Shown here piece after piece: positions 1 to 8,085 of a stretch of 23,912 nt of DNA. The stretch is from NCBI GenBank assembly GCA_937975765.1, contig CALJUR010000029.1, positions 1 through 23,912 of the forward strand, written 5' to 3'. A program made the translations under genes and the position numbers. This stretch comes from an uncultured Myxococcales bacterium. GTDB taxonomy: Bacteria > Myxococcota_A > UBA9042 > DTJE01. The notes beneath the pieces were generated by a model. That model had not been told where the DNA came from, did not search any database, and saw only the letters and a program-made list of their open reading frames with translations. How positions within the stretch are numbered: the first letter of the stretch is position 1; each line of letters starts with the position of its first letter.

Positions 1-46
1 AGATCGTATTCGGTGACTGGAGTTCAGACGTGTGCTCTTCCGATCT
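1..46 (-). other. Untrimmed Illumina P7 adapter (left end)
   Basis: Bases 13-46 are the standard TruSeq read-2 primer sequence ending in GCTCTTCCGATCT. They are preceded by an 8-base index (CGTATTCG, 5-12) and AGAT, the end of the P7 flow-cell sequence. This is library sequence, not genome. Apparent peptides here (for example MTGVQTCALPI or the terminal IGRAHV) are adapter translations. Confidence 0.98.
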
Positions 47-880
47 GGTCTTGCAGCAGTACGGGTCCTTCCTGCAGACGAGCGCCTCGCACGCGCACCC
101 GCCGCAACCGGGGGCGTCGGTCGCGGTGCAGCCGTCGCCGCCGGGGAGGACGACGCAGACGCCCCGGCTGCCGTCGCACGCGCTGCCCACGCCGCACTGC
201 CCGCACGATCCGCCGCAGCCGTCGTCCCCGCACTCCCTCCCCTCGCAGGACGGAATGCAGCCCCGGCACGCCCGGTACAGGTCCACGCAGGCGACCTGGA
301 AGGCCTGCAGCACCGCGCACCCGTATCCCGCCCAGTCCTCGACCGGCCCGCAGACTTCCTCGGCGCAGGCCATCAGGGACTGGAACGCGGTCGCCCCGCC
401 GGGTGATGCCATCGCCAGGCACCCCTGGCTGGACATCGCGGGCGGCACGCTCCGCGCCATCATGCAGTCCACGGTCTGCCCGCACGTCAGGCCCTCCGGC
501 TGCCGGCAGGCGCCGTCCCGGCACGTGGTCCCGTCGGGACAGGCGATCGCGGGTCCCCACCCCGAGCCGTCGGCGCGGCAGACCGTGTAGCCGTCCACCA
601 GGCAGGCGACCTCTCCGGGCGTGCAGGCGGTGACGCCGTCCGGAGGCAGGTCCACCGGGAGGTCCTTCGTCACCTCCACGTCCTGGAACGCATCGACGTC
701 TTTCGAGGCATCCGCGTCGAGGCCCCCGTCGGCGTCCCGCACCGCGTCCGCGTCCAGGATCGCGTCCTGCGCCCACACCGCGTCCTGCAGGCCCGGCGGC
801 TGGGAGGCGGGGCAGCCCGCCATCAGCATCACCCCCGCCATCACGACCGGCATCCATCGGAATCCAGGGACAGCCACCAT
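47..880 (-). CDS. Cys-rich secreted lipoprotein, 3' end cut by adapter
   Basis: The frame reads 278 codons and then runs into the adapter, so the C-terminus is missing. The chosen ATG at 880 has TTAGGA eight bases upstream; another ATG at 889 would overlap that site. The N-terminus MVAVPGFRWMPVVMAGVMLMAGC is a lipoprotein signal with lipobox MAGC, so the mature protein should be lipidated at that Cys. An Asp/Ala-rich linker follows (DAVRDADGGLDADASKDVDA). After it come many Cys pairs, including CGDDGCGGSCGQC and, near the cut, CACEALVC followed by DPYCC. These motifs are typical of extracellular proteins of myxobacterial-type bacteria and probably form disulfides outside the cytoplasm. No enzymatic function can be assigned. 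It is divergent from the gene at 985. Longer ORFs in the other frames here are shadows. Confidence 0.85.
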
Positions 881-907
881 AATTGCCATCCTAACACTTC
901 GTTTTCA

Positions 908-935
908 TTGATTCTGAACGCGCCCAGTATACATT
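908..935 (+). promoter_or_regulatory. Candidate sigma70 promoter for the gene at 985
   Basis: TTGATT (908-913), 16 bases, then TACATT (930-935) lie in the only AT-richer stretch between two divergent genes. The match is moderate, and an alternative -10 (TATACA at 928) would give a short spacer. Confidence 0.4.
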
Positions 936-984
936 ACCGCCCGTTCCCTTGCCATCCCGGGGGGCCACGGGTAGCCTTGCCACG

Positions 985-1683
985 ATGGGTGGTTTCGGCA
1001 GAAGACACGTGCGGGCGGCCCTGCTGGCGACGGCCTTGCTGCTGATGCCGCTGCCCGCCCGGGCGGACTTCGGGACGATCCGGCGCATCGTCAACGGCAC
1101 CGCCTACACCCTGGAACGCGGGGAACTGGCGGTCGGCATCTTCAGCCCTCTCCAGTACGGCCTGCTGGACGAACTGATGGTCTCGACCCATCCCGTGCTG
1201 GACCTGCTGCTGACCCCGAACGTCGCCCTGAAGTACAAGGCGGTAGACCGCGCCGTCGCCTTCAGCCTCAACGCGTCGTACATCCAGACGTTCCTGCAGT
1301 CCACCAGCGGCATCTTCCCCGGCACCCTCTCGTTCTACCCCATGCTGACGGCGCCGTTCGGGCAGTCGGTATCGCTGACCGTGCAGGGGGGGTACCTGCT
1401 GGACGTGTCGCCGGTGTCGCATGGCGTGATGGCCGGCCTGAACCTGACCCTCCTGATCAGCCCGACCGACCTGATCCAGATCACGATCCAGGACCAGTGG
1501 TACGGCGGGGGCCGTGGCTTCCAGATCCCGACTGCCGTGGTCTCCTACGGGTACGCGTGGTACCGGATGCGCATCACGGTCGGCGTCGCGGCCGGCCGGT
1601 TCCCGCTGCAGATCGGCACCAGCGGCGCACGCGTGCTGAACCTGCCCGTCTATCCCGTCATCGACCTGTGGTGGCGCCTGTAG
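985..1683 (+). CDS. Exported protein of unknown function, outer-membrane-like
   Basis: The product is 232 aa. The ATG at 985 is preferred over the in-frame ATG at 949 because it puts a Sec signal peptide at the N-terminus: GRRHVR, a hydrophobic core LLATALLLMPL, and a predicted cut after PARA (residue 27). The mature part alternates polar and hydrophobic residues in short stretches (LAVGIFSPLQYGLL, AFSLNASYIQTFL, ITIQDQWYGGGRGF, YGYAWYRMRITVGVAAG). This is what a beta-barrel outer-membrane protein would show, and it ends in LWWRL with aromatic residues near the C-terminus, although not a terminal Phe. It has no Cys after the signal. It is convergent with the gene at 1711, 27 bases away. The barrel is an inference; I do not recognise the family. 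Confidence 0.72.
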   Translation: MGGFGRRHVRAALLATALLLMPLPARADFGTIRRIVNGTAYTLERGELAVGIFSPLQYGLLDELMVSTHPVLDLLLTPNVALKYKAVDRAVAFSLNASYIQTFLQSTSGIFPGTLSFYPMLTAPFGQSVSLTVQGGYLLDVSPVSHGVMAGLNLTLLISPTDLIQITIQDQWYGGGRGFQIPTAVVSYGYAWYRMRITVGVAAGRFPLQIGTSGARVLNLPVYPVIDLWWRL

Positions 1684-1684
1684 A

Positions 1685-1709
1685 AGGGAACCGTTCCCCG
1701 CATCGCGGG
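1685..1709. terminator. Possible bidirectional hairpins between convergent genes
   Basis: Two short inverted repeats lie in the 27-bp gap between the stop codons of two convergent genes: GGGAAC/GTTCCC near 1686-1698 and CCCGC-ATC-GCGGG at 1697-1709. They overlap, so only one can form at a time. No T-tract follows on either strand. Confidence 0.3.
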
Positions 1710-1710
1710 T

Positions 1711-2769
1711 TCAGGGGCGCAGTTCGATCGCGGACGAGGCGGCTGCCTCGGTGGGCGATCGCGACCTCAAGGCCTCGTTCGGGTCCGGCGCCGCCAGCGG
1801 CTCCAGGCCCGCCTGCGACCGAGCCTGGTTGACCAGTCCCCGCATCTGCTCCAGTTCGGCCGTGGTCTGCGGCGTCACCGGGGCGCTGCCCCCCGCCTCG
1901 ACCCGGGCCGACTCGGCCACCTGTCCCCCCCCGGGCGACGGCGGGGCCGCGTACCGCTCCCGCAGCCGGTTGTATATCCTCTTCGCGTCGTCGGTGCCGA
2001 CCTCCTCGATCAGCGACCGGATCTCGGCCATCCGGGCCTCCTGGGCCCCGGGCACGCCGGCATAGGTGTTGGTACCGCGCTGCACCTCCTCCAGCAACTG
2101 CATCGCCCGGGCCAGCTTCTCCGCCTGCTGGGCCGGCGACAGCCCCTGCGCCGGCGCTTCGGGCGCGGCCTTGCCCGGCTGCGCGGCCGGTTCCTTTCCC
2201 GGCGCCTTCGTGGCCGGCGCCGGCCCGCCCGGAACCGCGGTCCCCGGCACCGCAGGCGGCGCCGCCTCGCCCCCGCCTCCCGGTCCCCCCTCGGTCGCCG
2301 GGCCGCCGGCCGCCGCCGCCTCCGTCAGTTTCGCCTCGACCGCCTCCCTGCAGGCCGTCATCCCCGCGTCGATCGGCACCTTCATCGCGTCCAGGGCGAT
2401 CGGCAGGCACTGGCCCGCCTCGATCTGCAGGGCGTTGCACCGCGCGAAGACGTACGCCCGGCACTGCGTGTTGGTCACCCCCGCCTCCGGCGCGGCCAGG
2501 CGCGGCGCGGGTGCCCCCCCCGCCGACGGCTCGACCGGCGCCGCCGGAGGGACGGTCGTCCGGATCGGCACGCCCGGTACCGACTGCAGGTCGCGTTGCA
2601 GGACGCCGCGATCCACCGGCTGGCGGACCTGGTCCAGCCAGAAGGGCAGCGACAGGGCCAGCGACAGGAAGATGAAGGCCAGCACCAGCGAGGCCTTGTA
2701 GGTCGAACTCTTGGTCTTCTCCCTCGGCACCGGGCGGCCGGAGGGACGGGGGGCAGGGGAATCAGCCAC
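1711..2769 (-). CDS. Single-pass membrane protein of unknown function with low-complexity linker
   Basis: The product is 352 aa. The start is GTG at 2769, chosen because AAGGAG (2776-2781) lies six bases upstream. A basic, Pro-rich cytoplasmic N-terminus is followed by one strong membrane helix at about residues 26-45 (ASLVLAFIFLSLALSLPFWL) and a periplasmic part. That part has a four-Cys segment (QCRAYVFARC, GQC, MTAC, about residues 100-140), a long Ala/Gly/Pro-rich linker, and a helical segment with EKLARAMQLLEEVQR and AEIRSLIEEVG repeats, about residues 215-275. The four Cys could form two disulfides. The start is only 37 bp from that of the divergent glycosyltransferase, so the two promoters must overlap or lie inside the coding regions. 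I do not recognise the family. Confidence 0.72.
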   Translation of the reverse strand: MADSPAPRPSGRPVPREKTKSSTYKASLVLAFIFLSLALSLPFWLDQVRQPVDRGVLQRDLQSVPGVPIRTTVPPAAPVEPSAGGAPAPRLAAPEAGVTNTQCRAYVFARCNALQIEAGQCLPIALDAMKVPIDAGMTACREAVEAKLTEAAAAGGPATEGGPGGGGEAAPPAVPGTAVPGGPAPATKAPGKEPAAQPGKAAPEAPAQGLSPAQQAEKLARAMQLLEEVQRGTNTYAGVPGAQEARMAEIRSLIEEVGTDDAKRIYNRLRERYAAPPSPGGGQVAESARVEAGGSAPVTPQTTAELEQMRGLVNQARSQAGLEPLAAPDPNEALRSRSPTEAAASSAIELRP

Positions 2770-2806
2770 GCCGGACTCCTTACGGGTGGGGTGCGGTTAT
2801 GTTACC

Positions 2807-3994
2807 ATGCGCCCCATGGAATCGGCCTGCTGCGACGTTTCCATCGTCCTCCCGGTCTTCAACGAGGCCGGCAGCCTGCGCCTGCTGATCGACGAGATCC
2901 GGTCGGCCATGGATCCCCTGGGCAAGCCCTACGAGGTGATCTGCTGCGACGACGGCAGCACCGACGGCTCGCGGGACCTGCTGCGCCAGATGGCCGCCGA
3001 GGACCCCCGCATCAAGGTGGTCGCCTTCGCACGCAACTTCGGCCAGACCGCCGCGCTGGACGCCGGCTTCCGGGCCGCATCCGGGGCGGTCATCGTGCCG
3101 ATGGACGCGGACCTGCAGAACGACCCCGCCGACATCCCGCGCCTGCTGGCCCGGCTGGATGCCGACACCGATGCCGTTTCGGGCTGGCGCGTCAACCGCC
3201 GGGATGCCTTCTTCACCAAGACGCTGCCGTCCCGGGTCGCGAACGTGCTGGTCTCGCTGGTAACCGGCGTGCAGTTGCACGATTACGGGTGCACGCTGAA
3301 GGCCTACCGCGCCGAGGTCCTGCGGGACTTCCGCCTGTACGGCGAGATGCACCGCCTGATCCCGGCGTACGTGAAGTGGGCCGGGGGACGGGTGGTCGAG
3401 ATTCCCGTCAACCACCGGCCCCGCCGCTTCGGCCGATCGAAATACACGCTGACGAAGACCGTGCGGCTGCTGCTGGACCTGATGACCGTGCGGTTCCTGC
3501 TGTCGTACTCGTCCAAACCGCTGTACTTCATCGGGAAGTACGGCCTGCTGACGCTGGCCCTGGGCTCGCTGAGCCTCCTGTGGACGCTGTTCAAGCGGTT
3601 CTGGTGGGGCGAGCCGCTTTACACCGACCCGTTCTTCCTGGCGTCGGTCTTCCTGTTCCTGACCGGCTTCCAGTTCCTGCTGGTGGGCCTGCTGTCGGAA
3701 CTGCAGATGCGGACCTACTTCGAGAGCCAGCACAAGCCTCCGTACCTGGTCCGCTGGTCCGCCAACCTGGGCGGGAACCCGCCGCCGCGCCCCGTGGGTC
3801 CCCCCCCCGACCCGCGCCCGACGCCCCCGGAACCCGCCCCTGCTCCGTCCCCGGCCCCATCCCCGCCCCCGGTGCCCCCGGCTGCCGCCCCGGCCCCCGA
3901 CGCGCCTGCACGCCGCCCCTTGAGCGGCTTCGCGCTTCCCTCCTCGCCGCTTCCGGGCACGGACGACATGCCGCCCCCGGAACGGCCCACCTAG
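2807..3994 (+). CDS. GT2 family glycosyltransferase (polyprenyl-phosphate sugar transferase type)
   Basis: The 395-aa protein resembles the DPM1/ArnC/GtrB branch of GT2 enzymes, which move a sugar from a nucleotide donor to a polyprenyl phosphate at the inner membrane. Visible signs are the N-terminal strand VSIVLPVFNEAGSL, CCDDGSTDGS, the metal-binding DxD in MDADLQNDP, and LHDYGCTLKAYR. MHRLIPAYVKWAGG, then VNHRPRRFGRSKYTL, precede two C-terminal membrane hairpin helices (LYFIGKYGLLTLALGSLSLL and FFLASVFLFLTGFQFLLVGL). The last 65 or so residues are an unusual Pro/Ala-rich tail (PPPDPRPTPPEPAPAPSP). The start is uncertain: ATG 2807 and ATG 2816 are both in frame, neither has a clear ribosome site, and a -10-like TATGTT at 2798 would make 2816 almost leaderless. 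asnB follows ten bases downstream. The sugar cannot be told from sequence. Confidence 0.88.
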   Translation: MRPMESACCDVSIVLPVFNEAGSLRLLIDEIRSAMDPLGKPYEVICCDDGSTDGSRDLLRQMAAEDPRIKVVAFARNFGQTAALDAGFRAASGAVIVPMDADLQNDPADIPRLLARLDADTDAVSGWRVNRRDAFFTKTLPSRVANVLVSLVTGVQLHDYGCTLKAYRAEVLRDFRLYGEMHRLIPAYVKWAGGRVVEIPVNHRPRRFGRSKYTLTKTVRLLLDLMTVRFLLSYSSKPLYFIGKYGLLTLALGSLSLLWTLFKRFWWGEPLYTDPFFLASVFLFLTGFQFLLVGLLSELQMRTYFESQHKPPYLVRWSANLGGNPPPRPVGPPPDPRPTPPEPAPAPSPAPSPPPVPPAAAPAPDAPARRPLSGFALPSSPLPGTDDMPPPERPT

Positions 3995-4004
3995 GCGGCC
4001 GCCC

Positions 4005-5903
4005 ATGTGCGGCATCACCGGCTTCGTGCGCCCCTGCGACGCGTCGCCCGCCGACCCGACGATCCTGTCCCGCATGACCCGGGCCATCGCCCATCGCGGC
4101 CCCGACGACGAGGGCTCCTGGTCCGCCGAGGGCGCGTTCCTGGGCCACCGCCGCCTGTCCATCATCGATGTCGCGGGCGGGCACCAGCCGATCGCGAACG
4201 AGGACGGTCGCGTCGTCGTGGTGCTGAACGGCGAGATCTACAACCACCACGACCTGCGCCGGGAACTGCAGGCCCGCGGCCACGTCTTCGCGACCCGCTC
4301 CGACACCGAGGTGCTGGTGCACCTGTGGGAGGACGTCGGCGAGGCGATGCTGTCGCGGCTGGAGGGGATGTTCGCCCTCGCCCTGTGGGACGCGCGCGAC
4401 CGGACGCTGTTCCTGGCCCGCGACCGCATGGGCAAGAAGCCGCTGTTCTGGGGGGTGTTCGACGGCGAGATGGTGTTCGGCAGCGAGTTGCGCGCGATGC
4501 TGGCCCACCCCGCCGTGCCGCGCCGCGTGGACCCGGACGCGCTGTACCGGTACCTGACGCTGGACTACGTCCCGGCGCCGCGGTCGATCCTCGAAGGCGT
4601 CCGCAAGGTGGTCCCGGGCGGCTTCGTCCGCTTCCGCGACGGCCAGGCCGTCGAGGGGCGCTGGTTCGACCTGGTGCCCGCCGTCGCGCCCGGCAAGGTG
4701 CGGATCGACGAGGCCGCGGGACGCCTGTGGGCGGCACTGCGGCAGGCCGTGGATCGCCGCCTGGAGTCCGAGGTGCCGCTGGGCGTCTTCCTGTCCGGAG
4801 GGCTGGACTCGACCGCGGTGCTGTGCGCGATGGCCGAGTCCCGCGACCCGGCGACGATCGACACCTTCACCATCGGGTTCGACGACCCGTCCTACGACGA
4901 GTCCGGGCCCGCCCAGGCGGTCGCGAGGGCGATCGGCACCTGCCACCACCAGCGGATCCTGTCGGCCGACGCCGCCGTCTCGCTGGTGCATCGCGTGGCC
5001 TCGCTGGCCGACGAGCCTCTGGCCGACCCCTCGCTGCTGCCCACGCACCTGCTGGCCCGGTTCGCGCGCGAGCACGTGACCGTGGCGCTGTCCGGCGACG
5101 GCGGCGACGAACTGTTCTACGGCTACCCGACCTTCCGGGTGGACCGGATCGCCCGCACCGCCGCCCGCTGGCTGCCCTCCCCGGTCCGCCGCCGCTGGCT
5201 GCCCTGGGCGATCGACCGGCTGCCGAAGTCCGACCGCGACATGAGCCTGGATTTCCGCCTGGCCCGCATGGTGCGCGGCCTGCGCTTCCCCTCCCCCGAA
5301 CGGCACTTCGCGTGGATCGGCGGCTTCGCGCCCGAGGAGGCCCTGTCGGTGCTGGCCCCCGCCGCCGGGCTGCCGACGGGCCGCCTGGCCGACCCCTACC
5401 CCGACGTGCGGACCTGGCAGGGGGCGTGCGGAGGGGGCGACGACCTGCCGACGGTGGCCTGCCTGTATGCCCGGCTGTACCTGGGCGAGGGCGTGCTGGC
5501 CAAGGTGGACCGCGCCACGATGGCGGTGGCCCTGGAGGCCCGCGCCCCGCTGCTGGATCGCGAGGTCGTCGCGCTGGCCCTGTCGCTGCCCCCCTCCGCC
5601 AGCCTCGCGGGCGGCACCACGAAGGCCGTCATGCGCCGCATGCTGAAGGGCCGCGTGCCCAACGCCATCCTGCGCCGGCCCAAGAAGGGATTCGGGATCC
5701 CGCTGGCCCGCTGGCTGCGCACCGACCTGCGCCCGCTCCTCCTCGAGCACCTCGCCCCCGCCAAGATCGCGAAGGAGGGCTACTTCCGCCCCGAGGCCGT
5801 CTCGCACCTGGTCGCGGCCCACCTGTCCGGCGCCGCGAACGTCCGCAAGGAGTTGTATTCCTTGCTGGTATTCGAACTCTGGCTGTCCCGGTACCTGCTG
5901 TAG
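4005..5903 (+). CDS. asnB: Asparagine synthetase, glutamine-hydrolysing
   Basis: The 632-aa enzyme makes asparagine, or a related amide, from aspartate, glutamine and ATP in the cytosol. It starts MCGITGFV, so Cys2 is free to act as the glutaminase nucleophile after Met removal; this fixes the start. The N-terminal Ntn amidotransferase domain (about 1-210) has AHRGPDDEG, LGHRRLSIIDV, NGEIYNH and RDRMGKKPLFWG. The C-terminal synthetase domain has the PP-loop LSGGLDST at about residue 262, then DEPLADPS and LSGDGGDELFYGYP. It ends with the usual RRPKKGFGIPLARWLR segment. Only ten bases separate it from the glycosyltransferase, so the two are probably co-transcribed. Such neighbours often occur in surface-polysaccharide loci, where asnB paralogues amidate sugars or peptides, so a role other than bulk asparagine synthesis is possible. 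Confidence 0.94.
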   Translation: MCGITGFVRPCDASPADPTILSRMTRAIAHRGPDDEGSWSAEGAFLGHRRLSIIDVAGGHQPIANEDGRVVVVLNGEIYNHHDLRRELQARGHVFATRSDTEVLVHLWEDVGEAMLSRLEGMFALALWDARDRTLFLARDRMGKKPLFWGVFDGEMVFGSELRAMLAHPAVPRRVDPDALYRYLTLDYVPAPRSILEGVRKVVPGGFVRFRDGQAVEGRWFDLVPAVAPGKVRIDEAAGRLWAALRQAVDRRLESEVPLGVFLSGGLDSTAVLCAMAESRDPATIDTFTIGFDDPSYDESGPAQAVARAIGTCHHQRILSADAAVSLVHRVASLADEPLADPSLLPTHLLARFAREHVTVALSGDGGDELFYGYPTFRVDRIARTAARWLPSPVRRRWLPWAIDRLPKSDRDMSLDFRLARMVRGLRFPSPERHFAWIGGFAPEEALSVLAPAAGLPTGRLADPYPDVRTWQGACGGGDDLPTVACLYARLYLGEGVLAKVDRATMAVALEARAPLLDREVVALALSLPPSASLAGGTTKAVMRRMLKGRVPNAILRRPKKGFGIPLARWLRTDLRPLLLEHLAPAKIAKEGYFRPEAVSHLVAAHLSGAANVRKELYSLLVFELWLSRYLL

Positions 5904-6029
5904 CCTCTCCCTTTCACGGCCCCCGCATCCCCCGATCGCCCGCGACGTCGCGGAATTTCCTCCCCCGGGACGCCTGTGATATACCCACGATCCCGGCCAT
6001 GCCGGATCCCTTTCTCGTTGGAGGACGCG

Positions 6030-7460
6030 ATGTTCTCGACCGTTCGCGAACTGCTGGCCTACCTGCGGAAGGACGACGTGCGCGCGGTGGACATGAAGTT
6101 CACCTCGCTGATGGGCCGCATGCACCACGTGACGCTGCCCGCCTCGAAGTTCGACGAGTCCGTCTGGGAGGACGGCGTCGGCTTCGACGGCTCCAACATG
6201 CCCGGCTTCAAGAGTGTCGAGGCCGGGGACATGGTGCTGGTGCCCGACCCCGCGACCGCCTTCATCGACCCGTTCTTCGAGCACAAGACCCTGTCGCTGC
6301 TGTGCGACGTGGCCGAGGCCGGCACGATGGCCGACTTCCCGCGGGACCCGCGCGGCATCCTGCGTCGCGCCACCACCCACATGGTCGCCACCGGCCTGGC
6401 CGACGAGGCGCGGTTCGGGCCCGAGTTCGAGTTCTTCCTGCTGGACCAGGCGGACTTCGAGAACGCCACCGGCGTCGCGTCGTCGCACCTGTCCTGCCGG
6501 GAGGGGCGCTTCCCCTGCTGCGACGACGTCCGCGAGCCCACCTCCATCGCCCCGAAGGGCGGGTACCACGCCGCGCCGCCGCAGGACGCCTTCTTCAACG
6601 TCCGCAACGAGATGACCCTGCTGCTGGAGGAGGCCGGCGTCGACGTCCGGTACCACCACCACGAGGTCGGCAGCCCGGGCCAGCAGGAGATCGAGGTCCA
6701 CCTGGGCGGCCCGCTGCGCATGGGCGACGTCACGGTGATGGTGAAGTACTTCGTGAAGATGGTCGCCCGGCGCCACGGCCTGGTCGCGACCTTCATGCCC
6801 AAGCCGTACTTCGGCGAGGCGGGCAGCGGCATGCACTTCCACCAGCACCTGTTCCTGAAGGGCGCGCCGATCTTCGCGGACGAGAAGGGCTACGCGGGCC
6901 TTTCGCGCGCCGCGCTGGCGTACACCGGCGGCCTGCTGTCGCACGCGCCGGCGCTGCTGGGCATCACGAACCCGTCCACCAACTCGTACCGGCGGCTGAT
7001 CCCGGGCTACGAGGCGCCGGTCAACGCCTTCTTCTCGCTGGGGAACCGGTCCGCGGCGATCCGCATCCCGAAGTACACGCGCCAGGCCGACGAGAAGCGC
7101 ATCGAGTTCCGCACCCCGGACGCCACCTGCAACCCCTACCTGGCGATGGCGGCCCAGTTGATGGCCGGCCTGGACGGCATGCAGCGGGAACTGGACCCGA
7201 CCGCGCTGGGCCTGGGGCCGTTCGACGGCAACGTGTTCGACATGCCCGAGGCCGAGCGCAAGGCGAAGATCAAGGCGCTGCCGGCCAGCCTGGACGAGGC
7301 CCTGGACGCGCTGGCCGCCGACCACGCCTTCCTGACCGCCGGCCACGTCTTCACCGACCTGATGGTCGCCGACTGGTGCCGGCTCAAGCGTGCCAGCGAG
7401 TCCGACGCGATCCGCGTCCGCCCGCACCCCTACGAGGTGGAACTGCACCTGGACTGCTGA
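6030..7460 (+). CDS. glnA: Type I glutamine synthetase lacking the adenylylation tyrosine
   Basis: The 476-aa enzyme joins glutamate and ammonia to give glutamine. The ATG at 6030 is preceded by GGAGG five bases upstream; the ORF extends further 5' but without signals. Active-site motifs are complete: FDGSNMPGF, GPEFEFFL, HHHEVGSPGQQEIEV, MPKPYFGEAGSGMHFHQH, NPSTNSYRRLIPGYEAP, NRSAAIRIP and KRIEFRTPDATCNPYL. The E. coli-type regulatory loop (NLYDLP) is here NVFDMP, so Phe about residue 403 replaces the tyrosine that GlnE adenylylates. The distance to the C-terminus (73 residues against 71) supports the alignment. The protein should therefore escape that control. Supply of glutamine to the upstream AsnB is a plausible link, but a 126-bp gap leaves room for its own promoter. 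Confidence 0.95.
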   Translation: MFSTVRELLAYLRKDDVRAVDMKFTSLMGRMHHVTLPASKFDESVWEDGVGFDGSNMPGFKSVEAGDMVLVPDPATAFIDPFFEHKTLSLLCDVAEAGTMADFPRDPRGILRRATTHMVATGLADEARFGPEFEFFLLDQADFENATGVASSHLSCREGRFPCCDDVREPTSIAPKGGYHAAPPQDAFFNVRNEMTLLLEEAGVDVRYHHHEVGSPGQQEIEVHLGGPLRMGDVTVMVKYFVKMVARRHGLVATFMPKPYFGEAGSGMHFHQHLFLKGAPIFADEKGYAGLSRAALAYTGGLLSHAPALLGITNPSTNSYRRLIPGYEAPVNAFFSLGNRSAAIRIPKYTRQADEKRIEFRTPDATCNPYLAMAAQLMAGLDGMQRELDPTALGLGPFDGNVFDMPEAERKAKIKALPASLDEALDALAADHAFLTAGHVFTDLMVADWCRLKRASESDAIRVRPHPYEVELHLDC

Positions 7461-7502
7461 CCCGGGCGCTCCACCTCCGCGCCACCTGGCCTTGTAGGGC
7501 GG

Positions 7503-7575
7503 GGGCCCCGTCCCCCGCCATCGTATTGCCGGGCCCCGTCCCCCGCCATCGTATTGCCGGGCCCCGTCCCCCGCC
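7503..7575. repeat. 28-bp tandem repeat, 2.6 copies
   Basis: A 28-bp unit beginning GGGCCCCGTCCCCCGCCATC is present at 7503-7530, again without change at 7531-7558, and as a 17-base partial copy at 7559-7575. It lies in the 206-bp gap between glnA and tRNA-Cys, which otherwise holds only the tRNA promoter. There is no spacer, so it is not a CRISPR. Confidence 0.9.
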
Positions 7576-7618
7576 TCCTGCCTGGCCCCCGCCCGCGTCA
7601 TCCCCCGTCGCTCCGCCC

Positions 7619-7648
7619 TTGACAACCCCGCCTCCCATGCGGTAGAAA
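7619..7648 (+). promoter_or_regulatory. Sigma70-type promoter of tRNA-Cys
   Basis: TTGACA (7619-7624), 18 bases, TAGAAA (7643-7648). The predicted transcript start is about ten bases before the tRNA, as expected for a stable RNA gene. Confidence 0.65.
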
Positions 7649-7666
7649 CTCTCCGCTTTGTGCGTT

Positions 7667-7738
<72 letters not shown>

Positions 7739-7847
7739 TAGCGGATTTCATTCGCTTTTCCCCGTAACGACAACGGAATCCCTGCTTTCGGGCCGGGGTT
7801 CGTCCTTGGCCCGAATTGGCTCGAATCCGCCTGTTTTCGCAGGGTCG

Positions 7848-8046
7848 CAACAACCACACAACAATCGATCGGGGCCTCCGAAGGCGCTTTCCTGCACGGA
7901 CCCCCGGGGGGCGCTTTCCCGCGTCCGGACGGGCGCCCGGCGTGTCCGATTGTTGTGGCGATTGTTGCGCGGCCTGTCCGGCCCACCCGGATCCCAAGGT
8001 CCGGCGCGGGATTCCGGACCGGGAACGATTGTTGCGGCGATTGTTG
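7848..8046. promoter_or_regulatory. Paired 9-bp repeats: putative integrase/excisionase arm sites, left end
   Basis: The 347-bp gene-free stretch 7739-8085 contains CGATTGTTG four times, as two pairs with 12-bp spacing (7947 and 7959; 8026 and 8038). An inverted pair also lies nearer the att core: CAACAACCA at 7848 and CAACAATCG at 7859. Similar paired sites lie by the other end at 17788-17807. Paired short repeats beside an att core are what arm-binding sites of tyrosine integrases look like; iterons of a replication origin are the main alternative. Confidence 0.6.
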
Positions 8047-8085
8047 CGGCGTGGCGAGCGGGTTGGAACGGGGAGTCCGGGGTGG

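Noticed and set aside
24..857. 277-codon - strand frame over the left lipoprotein
   Set aside because: The other frame gives a lipobox, regular Cys spacing and a ribosome site. This one ends in adapter-encoded IGRAHV.
7503..7575. CRISPR array
   Set aside because: The units abut without spacers and no cas gene is present.
3591..7625. 1344-codon open frame on the - strand
   Set aside because: It is antisense to glycosyltransferase, asnB and glnA, which have complete motifs. The Arg/Gly/His-rich translation is the usual shadow in GC-rich DNA.
4007..7645. 1212-codon open frame on the + strand
   Set aside because: Frame-shifted shadow of asnB and glnA, spanning both genes and the repeat; Arg/Pro-rich with no domain.
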